Positions 18,164-27,400 of a DNA stretch of 50,748 bases are shown here, piece after piece. The stretch's first letter is position 1, and every line of letters begins with the position of its first letter. Under the pieces are notes generated by a model. That model worked only from the letters and a program-made list of their open reading frames with translations. It was not told the DNA's origin and ran no database searches. Both the position numbers and the translations under genes were made by a program. Source of the DNA: Granulicella sp. (GTDB lineage: Bacteria > Acidobacteriota > Terriglobia > Terriglobales > Acidobacteriaceae); assembly GCA_003133205.1 (NCBI GenBank), contig PKWK01000126.1:1-50748 (forward strand). The letters are read 5' to 3'.

Positions 18164-20418
18164 CGCGTTTGGGCACCAGCGACATGACCTTGGTTCGCCG
18201 ATGTGTCCGTTTTAACTGAATCGAGTTCATGCGCGTGCCACGGCACGCTTTCGTTGGCCAACTCCGTATGATTTCGCAGGAATTCCAGAGCATAAGTTCC
18301 GGCTGTGGGATCGTCCTTCTGGTCCGCAAATCGTGCAGCTTCCACTGCCGCCTTCTCCTTGTTCCCCAAGCGGCGGTACAGGATCGACAGGTTGTAATGC
18401 GCCGCAAGGTCGTCCGGATCGATGCCCTGGAGCGCTTCATACTCGGTCAGCGCCTGTGGATACTTATGCTGCTGGTAGAAGGTGAAGCCAAGTTCACGGT
18501 GTGCATCGCGCGACAGCGGGAAACTCTTCAGCATGAGTTGCAGGTCCTGAACCGCGAGATCGAGATTGCCCTCGTTACGCTCGACCAGCGCGCGATAGTA
18601 GAGTGCCCGCGAGTTATCAGGCGACAATCGCAGCGCCTGTTCCAGATGCGGCCGGGCGTCCCCATAACGTTCCCATTGGATCTCGACGATGGCCATGTTG
18701 GTGTACGCATCCACATAGTCGGGACGAAGTTGCGAGACGTGATGAAACGCGTCAAGCGAAGCGGCGTACTGCTGGGCATCGAGCAATGCGATGCCGTAAT
18801 TATTCCAGCGCATCCACTCCTTGTTCTCGCTATCGGTGGGCGGAGAAGCAGGATTTTCTCCAACCCGGATCGTACGGCTCGCCGAGGCCATATCGACCAC
18901 GGGCTCTTCGTAATGCTTGGCCATGCCGAAGTCCATGAAGTGCTGGTCGAAGCGCTTGTACTTCACGGTAGCGGTGACCGTCACCGAGTCCGTCGCGCCG
19001 GCAGGCATCGTGAAGGTGTAGCGCACCACTTGAGATCGTCCCGACTGGATCGTGTTGTTATAAGCCACGACTCGGTTGTCCCAGACTTGGTGTAGATCGT
19101 TGAGCGTACCCTTTGAGTTGATTAGACGATTGGTGAAACTGTGCGCGCGGTCGTCGAGATCACCGCCAGGTTTCAGGAATCCGCTCTCGCTCAAGATCTT
19201 GCCGGTAGCGTCTTTGACTGTGAAACTCACCCAGGATTCGTACATATCGCGCTGCTCAGGCACATGACTGTGCGCGATGCCCTTGTTCTGAATCACAACA
19301 TCGGCCGTGAGACGCTCACCGGGCGCTACGCTATAAGCCACCAGGCCAAGCGGCGCGGAGACCGTCTGCGGCACCGAGGTATCACTCGCATCGCCGTGTT
19401 CGAGTGCAAAGAGGTCCACATTGAACACGTTGTTCTGCAGGAACTGCACGATCCGCCTCGCCTGCTCATCGAAGCCGTAGAACTTCGGGATAATCGTGTT
19501 CGCACCCAGCCAGCGATGGGACGCCAACTGGCCTTTCTTCGCTCCCGGGTCCGGAGATTCAAGCGCTTCGCGTTGCATGTGACACGTCTGGCAAGTAGAA
19601 ACCGAATCTTTGACATAGAAGGGCAAAGGCGATTGCTTCGAGAAGGCAGAACCCTGCCACTCGTCGTAGAGCGAGATAGCGCGTTGCCACTTGTAGTCGT
19701 TCAGCGAACGCGGCAGCGCGGCCTTGTGGCAGGAGCTACAGAACTCTGAAGTGCGATAGAAGTCCTTCATCACCGCTTTGCTGTGGCGATCGAGATTAGC
19801 CAAAATCTCCGCATCGCTGACGGAGTGGGTTACTGGCTTGCCCTCTTCGTCCACCAGAACCGCGGGAATGCCCATCACGTAACTTCCCGTTCCGCGCGTA
19901 TCGACCTTTTGGATAGAGTGGCAGACGGTGCATGTGATGCCATCCTGATCGTAGGGTCGCTTGCCGGGGCCGCCCTCGGTCAAGACGCCGGCGAACAGAG
20001 CGATCGGATCGTGGCACCCCTCGCAGTGCCGCGTATACTCGACACCCTTCTGCGCCGTCAGTAGATTGACGTTGCGCAGATACCATATCGGCCGGTTGGA
20101 GTTGGAATGTGCCGATTGACGCCATTGCGCGTGTGCCTCTTGATGGCAGTGTCCGCAATACTTCGCTGTCGCAAAATTCTTCGGGTCGATGAACTCGCCC
20201 GTATCGGTCGTAGCAAGGGATGGCAGAAAGTGGGTCGTGGCCCCAAAGCGATTGTTGTAACCTGCCGCAATCTTCTCGCTGTACGCGTGGCGTGCTAGTT
20301 CGGCGGTGTCTGCTTCACTACCCGCACGCACGCCTCGCAACAGAGAGCTGGCGCCTGCCACAGTCAGCAGGACCAGCACCCCCCGGAGCACCCACCTCGA
20401 AATTGTTCGTCGATCCAT
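18160..20418 (-). CDS. Pentaheme c-type cytochrome with C-terminal TPR domain
   Basis: A protein of 752 residues from ATG 20418; an upstream ATG at 20454 would add 12 residues, but GGAGG and AGGA sites lie between. It has a signal or anchor segment (VLRGVLVLLTVAG). Five CxxCH motifs are seen: CGHCH (about 88), CEGCH (132), CTVCH (163), CSSCH (227) and CQTCH (276). A beta-rich middle part follows. TPR units occupy about residues 550-740 (AYTNMAIVEIQWERYGDA, ALYYRALVERNEGNLDLA). The heme part resembles cytochrome c554-type proteins. It heads the operon with the monoheme cytochrome and the arabinanase. Fusion of hemes with TPRs suggests a protein-bound electron carrier in a larger complex. Confidence 0.88.
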   Translation of the reverse strand: MDRRTISRWVLRGVLVLLTVAGASSLLRGVRAGSEADTAELARHAYSEKIAAGYNNRFGATTHFLPSLATTDTGEFIDPKNFATAKYCGHCHQEAHAQWRQSAHSNSNRPIWYLRNVNLLTAQKGVEYTRHCEGCHDPIALFAGVLTEGGPGKRPYDQDGITCTVCHSIQKVDTRGTGSYVMGIPAVLVDEEGKPVTHSVSDAEILANLDRHSKAVMKDFYRTSEFCSSCHKAALPRSLNDYKWQRAISLYDEWQGSAFSKQSPLPFYVKDSVSTCQTCHMQREALESPDPGAKKGQLASHRWLGANTIIPKFYGFDEQARRIVQFLQNNVFNVDLFALEHGDASDTSVPQTVSAPLGLVAYSVAPGERLTADVVIQNKGIAHSHVPEQRDMYESWVSFTVKDATGKILSESGFLKPGGDLDDRAHSFTNRLINSKGTLNDLHQVWDNRVVAYNNTIQSGRSQVVRYTFTMPAGATDSVTVTATVKYKRFDQHFMDFGMAKHYEEPVVDMASASRTIRVGENPASPPTDSENKEWMRWNNYGIALLDAQQYAASLDAFHHVSQLRPDYVDAYTNMAIVEIQWERYGDARPHLEQALRLSPDNSRALYYRALVERNEGNLDLAVQDLQLMLKSFPLSRDAHRELGFTFYQQHKYPQALTEYEALQGIDPDDLAAHYNLSILYRRLGNKEKAAVEAARFADQKDDPTAGTYALEFLRNHTELANESVPWHAHELDSVKTDTSANQGHVAGAQTR

Positions 20419-20483
20419 GTCCGAGATCCTGACCTCCACCGCCGAGACCTTCATGCGTCCCCGTCTACCCCCGCCACCTCTAA

Positions 20484-22433
20484 TCAGCGTAGCGGAACAT
20501 CCACAATTTCAATGGTAAGGGCAGGGACGATGTGATTCCAGTTTCCAGCGGGAATCCGCACAGCCGCATCCACCGGATGGATTAGATTGGGAGCATTCAA
20601 AGTATTGGTCGCCTCATAGGTCGCTCCGTGAAGCGAGGTCATTTTGGCGGTGTGTTCTCCGGTAACGCCTTTGAGATTCACGGTTATCGGCTGATCGACG
20701 CTCGATGCGTTCACCAGCTTCAGGTGAAGCACGTGATCGGTCGAGCTTACCGTGGCCGAGTAGAAGAAACGCTCTCCGGCGCCTGTAATGGAGGTACGTG
20801 CCGTGCCATCGCCCAGGTGCGCGGCAAACAGGCATTGCGCATAATAGCTGGGCGAGGCATAGGTAGTCGACGCGTCGAAGCCAATCAGGTCGGTCGGCCA
20901 CTGCATCGCGCCCGGACTCACATTGACCAGCAGTGGAGCGTAGCTCGCCATCACGATCAGGTCGCTGTTTCGCTCCATGGAGGTCATCCACGCCGCGTCG
21001 CCGAGGGCATCGCCGAAGTTTGGCGTCGGCGTTCCCGAGCGGGTAGCCCACTCCCCGACGAATACCTTGGGCCCCGTGCGAGGCGCGTTGTCATAGTGAT
21101 GGACGAAGTCCATCATCTCGTATGGCGGTTTGTAGTAATGGTCGTCCATGACGTCCGGCTGCTCCTCCGTCGCCTTCACCGGCGCCGTCGCAATCAGCTT
21201 GTATTGCGGATAATGCTTTCGGAGCGCACGGGCAATCTGCGCGAAGCGCGCATCGTAGCTGCCCGACTTGTCAAACCAGTCCTCATTGCCAATCTCGATA
21301 TAGTGCAGCGGAAACGCCGCTGGATGACCGTTACGTGCGCGCTCAGCACCCCACTTCGTATTCACGTCTCCGGTAACGTACTCCACTTCGTCGACCGCCG
21401 CCTGCACGAACGGCTCAAGGTCGGCGCCGGGATTGATATGCTGGCCGCGTAGAGCGTACCCCGCATACACCGCCAAGACAGGCTCGATCTTCAGGTCTTC
21501 GCACCACTCAAGAAACTCAAGCAGGCCCAGGCCATCGGTCGACCAGTAGGTCCATGGAGCCTGGTGGCCAGGCCGGTCGACCAGCGGACCAAGGGTCTCC
21601 TTCCAGTTGTACCAATCGACGAGTCTGTCGCCTTCGAGATAGTTGCCACCCGGCAGGCGCAGGAAGTGCGGATGCATGGCCGCCATGCGCTCCATCAGGT
21701 CAGCCCGATTCCCATTGGGCCGGTTGTTGAATGTTGGCGGCATCAGAGACACAAGCTGCAACCAGAGCGTGCCGGGTTGTGCGACCGTGAGTTGCAGATG
21801 ATTTGCCGCGGAGGCCGCGGAGGCAGGCGACATCGCTGCGGTTGTGAGGGTGTACTCATAGCGGGACCACGGCCCAGTGTGTGGGGAAACTTGCGCCTCG
21901 GCCAGAACTGCTCCAGTCCGGTCACTGATCAGCCGTACTGTGATCGGGCCCACCATAGCGTCATCGAGCTTCGCATAGAACGACCCGCGGTATGCCGTGC
22001 GAGCCTTCAGCGCGATGCCCCAATAGCCCGGATTGCTCACCCCCGCTTCGCTCCCCGCCGAAGCAGTGTCGACATTCAGCTTCAGGCTGTATGGCAGCGC
22101 CTTGCTTGGGCCGACCGCCTTGTCGACCTCCATCGAAACTTTCGCATCGCCATGACGCACAAGCCCCCAGTGCTCGACGCCCTCTCAGCTCGCACGGAAG
22201 GTGCGGTTCTGCACCAGCTCGGCATACAGGCCGCCGTCGTAAGAGTGATTGATCTCTTCGGTCATCATGCCATACAGCGTGGGACTGACCGGCGTCACGA
22301 TCTCCCCCGGATCGATCGTGAGGTGCGCGGGCGCTGCGGCTTGGCTCTGCGATTGCGCTGAGAGACCCAAGCACGCGAAAATTGCAACCATCAAAACTCC
22401 GGAGATGAAACGTCCTCGTTGGAAAGAAGACAT
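20484..22433 (-). pseudogene. GH51-type alpha-L-arabinofuranosidase interrupted by an in-frame TGA
   Basis: The same frame runs from the signal peptide (ATG 22433, GRFISGVLMVAIFACLGLSAQ) through TGA at 22187-22185 to the stop at 20484, about 649 codons. Text on both sides of the TGA is family-like (ELVQNRTFRAS, then EGVEHWGLV), and relatives commonly have Trp here, so TGG to TGA is the simplest change. The catalytic part carries EIGNEDW (acid/base Glu) and VFVGEWATR (nucleophile Glu). The product would remove terminal arabinofuranose. The portion after the TGA (from GTG or ATG near 22160) keeps the catalytic domain but lacks secretion. TGA serves as a normal stop elsewhere in the window, so recoding is unlikely. 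Confidence 0.85.
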
Positions 22434-22558
22434 TAAGAGACAAATTGGCAGGGTGCAGTTCAGCGACTCCGCCGGGTCGGCGCAGCGGCTGTCAGGCGTT
22501 CCTTGGGAGGAACCGGAACCGATTTGAGCGTAGGTGATTGCGATCAGTGCGCCCTGCA

Positions 22559-22628
22559 TGAAACTCTCCTGTACGCTTCCCGATGAGTATATTTTGTCGG
22601 GATGGCAACTCTGAAAACGGTTACATTT
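22559..22628 (-). promoter_or_regulatory. Promoter, LacI-type operator and leader of the GH51 gene
   Basis: On the minus strand TGTAACCGTTTTCA (22625-22612) is the third good LacI-type palindrome. TATACT (22591-22586) is a good -10, placing the operator over the -35 region. A strong ribosome site (AGGAGAG) stands before an ATG at 22559, in frame with GH51 but 42 codons ahead of the ATG that opens the signal peptide. Either the leader is longer than thought, or the 22559 start makes an N-terminally extended form. Confidence 0.55.
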
Positions 22629-22718
22629 CAGAATGCGCCCCTCGACCCAGATTGTTTTGACACGCCGATTGTATTCGAAACGAGTCACGCTTGACTGCTA
22701 TGGCAGTCATTTTTCCAA

Positions 22719-23032
22719 GTGCTGAAGGAGATCATCGACATGGGAAACCGCTTCTGCCTCATCGTCAACGAGGTGGACGTCATCACGCCCGAACACGACC
22801 TGCCGAAACTCCCCGTGGCCCGGGCCGTCTGGCTGCCCAAGCCCAGCCTCAAGGTCGCGGCTGCCGCATGGATTTATGCAGCGGAGCGCACCACACCAGC
22901 TTCAGCCAGGCGCTTACCATGGAGCACCTGGAGGACTTCGCTGAAATTGCCGGCATCGAATTGATCCGCGTCGACTCCGATACCCGGCTCTACGAACTGC
23001 GCCGCGAACTCCTGTGGAGCGATGCCGCCTAA
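22719..23032 (+). pseudogene. araA: C-terminal remnant of L-arabinose isomerase, frameshifted
   Basis: Two overlapping frames together spell the end of AraA. The first reads [17 protein letters not shown], then [18 protein letters not shown] and AAAAWIYA; the second continues [19 protein letters not shown] and ends RRELLWSDAA at 23032. The shift lies near 22881-22890, where GCAGCGG would need one more G to read the conserved AGGAHHT. Only about 105 of some 500 residues remain, and no upstream part is visible between here and the divergent GH51 promoter. The gene is therefore dead. AraA converts L-arabinose to L-ribulose, the first internal step of arabinose use. This fits the arabinan-degrading genes next to it. 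Confidence 0.82.
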
Positions 23033-23093
23033 AGGCTTAGGTAGAGGTTCCGAACCCTCCGCAGCCCCAATGCTGCTCGACCTGCGCACTTGA

Positions 23094-23168
23094 CGTGTGC
23101 AAGTCGCAGGGACGCTTGGCCTGAACAACCTTTACTTCGACTCGACCGGCTGGCCGTACCTCAAGTAA
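23094..23168 (+). pseudogene. Possible 3' tip of a lost glycosidase gene
   Basis: After the araA remnant, a frame open for 24 codons ends in LNNLYFDSTGWPYLK and TAA at 23168. The DSTGWP ending resembles the last strand of GH43-type enzymes, where a Gly-Trp-Pro is common (compare WRDGWPV in the gene at 16663-17730). It has no start of its own. It may be a deletion scar of a second gene that followed araA. The stretch is short, so chance cannot be excluded. The rest of 23033-23254 shows nothing recognisable. Confidence 0.35.
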
Positions 23169-23254
23169 CCCAGAGCAGCTTCGCAAAAACGCGTAGGGTG
23201 CCTTCGCTTTGGTGGAGATGCCTACATGTTGGCAGCGTCACGAAAGGATGTTCG

Positions 23255-23788
23255 CTACTTGTGCAATTGATATGGAATACCAAACCGGCCAATCTGAATG
23301 ATCGACCTGGTTTGCGGCGGCCATACTTTGAAAGATTCCACTCCGGAGTTGCCCTGCAAGCGCGCCGCCTTCGCCGACCCACACTCGGCTCCAGTTGCTG
23401 CTTCATAAAAATGCACGTTCAGCGAATCCTCGTCACGCTGCCAGCCGAACACGTATTCCCCCGGCGGCAGGGAGGCCGAGCCGATCTGCAATGGCACTTG
23501 CGTCACCAGGTAGTGCGAGTACTTGCCGTCGGCCGAATACCCGGCCGTAATCAAGACGACCCCGGCGACAAACTTGCCATCTCCATCGATAATTCCGGAG
23601 GCTGCCCTCATTTCCGTCTCGATATGTTCTTTCCCGACGGCAGCGCGGGCCGGCAAAAGTGATTTCAATTCCTTATCGCTTGCCGCGTGCCATGTGCTCC
23701 CCGCAACTTGAGCCTGTGCCATGCTCAGCCCAAATACAAATAGCATCGCACCAACCAGTCCAATCCTCCTGTTGCCTCGATTTAACAT
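23255..23788 (-). CDS. Small secreted protein of unknown function
   Basis: A protein of 177 residues with a clear signal peptide (GLVGAMLFVFGLSMAQAQ) and a good ribosome site (AAGGAGAG, 6 bases before ATG). The mature part is beta-rich, with a pattern like GEYVFGWQRDEDSLNVHFYE. This hints at a small beta-sandwich of the kind seen in acidobacterial secreted proteins, but I do not recognise a named family. It lies 33 bases downstream of the response-regulator gene on the same strand and could share its transcript. Confidence 0.8.
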   Translation of the reverse strand: MLNRGNRRIGLVGAMLFVFGLSMAQAQVAGSTWHAASDKELKSLLPARAAVGKEHIETEMRAASGIIDGDGKFVAGVVLITAGYSADGKYSHYLVTQVPLQIGSASLPPGEYVFGWQRDEDSLNVHFYEAATGAECGSAKAARLQGNSGVESFKVWPPQTRSIIQIGRFGIPYQLHK

Positions 23789-23821
23789 TCTGGCTCTCCT
23801 TGTCTTCGCTTTTGATCATAC

Positions 23822-24448
23822 TTAGTCGAGATGCACAATCCCACGCTGAATCGCAGCGGTCGAAGCCTGCGTTCTGTCGCTCACGCCGAGCTTCGACAGC
23901 AGGGTGTTGATGTGGGACTTGACCGTCGCCTCGGAGATGGAGAGGTCGATTCCGATCTCCTTGTTGCTGCGTCCGCGTACGATTAACTGGAGAACCTCGA
24001 GCTCCCGATTGGTCAACTGTGGTCCGGCCAGCCGCTCCGCAAGTTTTTCGGCGATTGCGGCGGGAATCCGCGTGCGTCCCTGGTGTACCGAGCGAATGGT
24101 GCTGATCAGCTCCTCGACCGACATGCCCTTCAGCAGATAGGCCTTTGCGCCCGCCTGGATGGCCTTGTAAATGTCTTCATCACCATCGAATGTCGTCAGC
24201 ACAATCACACGCGCTGCCGGCCATTTCGCACGTATCAACTGAATCGCGTCGACGCCCCCCACGGTGCGAAGCCGCAAATCCATCAGCGTGACATCCGGCT
24301 GATGTAGGCTGTATTGCTCGAACGCCTCGCGACCGTCGTCAGCCTCTGCCACTACTTTCATGTCGTCGACCGTTCCCAGCAGGGCTACCAGCCCCCCACG
24401 CACCACCGGATGGTCGTCCACTACCAGCAGTCGAATCGGTTCAGGCAT
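23822..24448 (-). CDS. NarL/FixJ-family response regulator
   Basis: A protein of 208 residues. The receiver domain has the acidic pair at 11-12, the phospho-acceptor Asp57 (LMDLRL), Thr85/86 and Lys107. The C-terminal LuxR-type helix-turn-helix reads LTNRELEVLQLIVRGRSNKE and ISEATVKSHINTLLSKLG. Its ATG follows the kinase stop without a gap (stop 24451-24449, start 24448), and AGAGGATC in the kinase end is the ribosome site. It is the cognate output of the propeller kinase. Its target may be the TonB-dependent receptor gene upstream, which is inference from position only. Confidence 0.95.
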   Translation of the reverse strand: MPEPIRLLVVDDHPVVRGGLVALLGTVDDMKVVAEADDGREAFEQYSLHQPDVTLMDLRLRTVGGVDAIQLIRAKWPAARVIVLTTFDGDEDIYKAIQAGAKAYLLKGMSVEELISTIRSVHQGRTRIPAAIAEKLAERLAGPQLTNRELEVLQLIVRGRSNKEIGIDLSISEATVKSHINTLLSKLGVSDRTQASTAAIQRGIVHLD

Positions 24449-27400
24449 TCAGATCCTCTTTCTCTTCTCTTTGTGGTCGGGGGTCAGCGGGACAACAACG
24501 CGAACACTGCTGCCTTTGCCGGGAACGCTTTCCAGAATAACTTCAGTGCCAAGTATGCGCGCCCGCTCCTGCATGCCTGTCAAACCAAAATGTCCGCCCT
24601 CCCCCGAAGGCGCATGAGCCACATCGAACCCCCGTCCATCGTCTCCCACGTCAAGTGAGACCTGCTCGAGCTCGTAGCTCAACCGGAGACGTAGAGTCTT
24701 GGCATTCGCATGGCGGACCGCGTTGGCGACAGCCTCCTGCGCAATCCGGTACAACTCATCTTCCAGGGATTGCGCTAGCGCTCGATAGACTCCCGATATC
24801 TCCAACCGTGTGTCTGCGATCCGGGGCACCGTTCCGCGAACGAGACCGCCCAGGCGCGCCGGGAGGCTTTGCCCATCCGCTCCATCCGATCGAAGATCCC
24901 AAATCGACCGCCGCGCTTCGTCCAGACTCTCCCGAACCAGCGTCCGCGTCTGGTCCAACTGCGCGCGGCACCGTTCCACGCCGGCGGTAGATCGCAGCAT
25001 CTGTGACATAACCTCCAGGCGCACCGAGACCGCGACGAAGCTCTGTGCCAGGGTGTCGTGGATTTCCCGCGCAAGACGGTTCCGCTCCGCTGCAACTGCA
25101 TTGAACCTGCTTTGCAGGGTACGCACGCGCAAGACATATAGTCCGAGACCCAACGCGCCGAGGAACACCACAAAAAGAATCTTGAACCAAACCGTCTGAT
25201 AGAAATGCGGTCGCAGTTCGAAAGGTAAGACTGCGGGTTGGCCCCATGCGTCGCCCTCGTTGCGCGCGCATACCAGAAACCGGTAGTGGCCGTGAGGAAT
25301 GTTCGTATAGTAAGCAACTCTCCGCGTTCCCGCGTCAATCCAGGTGCGGTCCAGGCCTTCAAGCATGTACCGGTATTGCACCCGGTGCGGCGCCGCGAGA
25401 CTTATGCCAGCGAAGAGGAAAGAGAAATGCAAAGGCCCGGGGGCGAGGGACGATATTTCTTCTGGCGTTACGCTCTTATCGTCCACAGTGATTTGCTCCA
25501 GCGCAACTGGAGGAGGCTCAACACTCCGCAACGATCGAGATGGATCGATGACAACTATGCCACGCCGACTAGCGAAGGCAAGCCGTCCGTCGTTCAATCT
25601 CCATGCAGAAGGATAGCCGGCGTCCCCGGTCTCTATCGGCGGCAATCCGTCTGCCGTGCTATACGGTACTACTGAAACCTCACTCTTCTGATCTGCGCGG
25701 AAGCTGTTCACCTCGGCAATCGAGATGCGGAAGATCCCATGACTGGAAGATGCCCACAGAAAGCCAGACCCATCTTCCAGCAACCCGAAGATCTCGCGAG
25801 GGATCGCCGGCGACGCCCCGAAGCTAAAGAACTTCGAACCGTCCCACCGCGCCAATCCCTGACCGTTGGTACCTACCCAGAAAGCGCCGTTCGCACTGGC
25901 TTCGAGTGTCGTTATCGTGTTGCTCGGCAAGCCGTCGGCAACTCCATAGTTACTCAATGCGCCTGCATGAAGCCGTGACAGGCCGCCTGACGTTCCTATC
26001 CAAAGATCCCCGGCGGAATCCTCGAGCATCGGCCCGACCAGGTCGCTGCCAAGTCCTTGTGCGGTCGTCAAGGTCGTGCCGTGGCCGTCCTTCCATCGCG
26101 TCACCCCGTGACGTGTGCCGACCCAGACTCCGCCATCGTGCGCAGGAAGCACCGACCGCACCAGGTCGTCGCCAAGTCCATCGGCTGATGTGAAGGTTTT
26201 CCATCGCCCCCCATGCAGCAGGCTTAGACCGTCGGGAGTTCCTACCCAGATGTCTTCGGGGTGCGCTCCGCCTACTCCCAGCGCCAGCACTGTGTCGCTC
26301 GCAAGCCCGTCCTTCATCGTGTAACTGTGCGGCACTGCTTGGCTACCGCTGATGCGGGCAACCCCTGCACCGTTTGTTCCCATCCATAGCGCCCCGTCCG
26401 CAGCTTGCAGCACTGAGGTGGATGCTCCTTCCGCGAGGTTCGCGGGCACGCGCACTACCTCAAATGCGCGCTGCCGCAGCACCTTTACTCCTGCGGTCTC
26501 GGTTCCAACCCAGATATCCCCTTCGTGGTCCTCCAGAATCGCCAGCACTGCCGCGGCCTCACTTTCGCCGGAGCCAGTTGTTGTCTCCATTTGTCCGTTC
26601 CAGAACCGCGCGAGTCCTGCGTTCGTACCGATCCACACGGCGCCGCGTTGATCCTCGGAAATCGTCGTGACCTGTGTTCCCGGCAAAGCTATTCCCGCTG
26701 CGAACGTGACGGTCCGTTTGGGCTGGATCAGGCTCACACTGCTCCTGCCGACCGTCCACACACCATCGCGGGTCGCGAGTAGGGTTCGTACTCCTCCAAT
26801 CGGCAGCTCTCCTCGCTTCGCCAAAACGCTAAGAACACCAGCCTTCAGCCTCATCACACCATCAGGGGACGCCAGAATAAGAGTGCTCGTATCCCCGGGC
26901 TCATTCGCAAGGGCGTCGATCCTCATTCCCAATGTACCGGCCGGTCCGCTTTCCACCCGGGTACCAACAACGTGGTTCAACCCTTCCGATGTCCCTATCC
27001 AGATGCCTCCATTCGCATCTGGCGCCTGTGAGAGCACGCGCCCGTCCGAAAGCCCGTCGCTTTGAGAGAACGTGCGAAATTCCACCCTTGCCGAATCGGT
27101 GTTCGCGACCGAAGCAGTCGTGAGGCCACCCTCTGTCAATATCCATAGACGGCCGTCGCCGCCCTCCAGCACCCTGCGCACGGCGCCCGCAGGAACGCCG
27201 TCGGCAGGCGTAAATGTCCGTGCGCGCCCATCCTTCAATCGCGTCAGCCCCGAAGCTGTACCAACCCAAAGCGCTCCCAACCGGTCTTCGAGAAGGCAGC
27301 GAATATCGTCGCCCGCCAGCCCCGGCGTGTTCTCGCGGTCGAAGATCCGAAATTGATACCCATCGAATCGCGCCAGGCCTCCTTCGGTTCCAAGCCAAAG

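Noticed and set aside
20484..22433. TGA read as Trp or selenocysteine across the genome
   Set aside because: TGA ends several clear genes here (for example in the ATGA overlaps at 6197, 14297, 18160 and 41922), TGG is used for Trp throughout, and no Sec element was seen after 22185.
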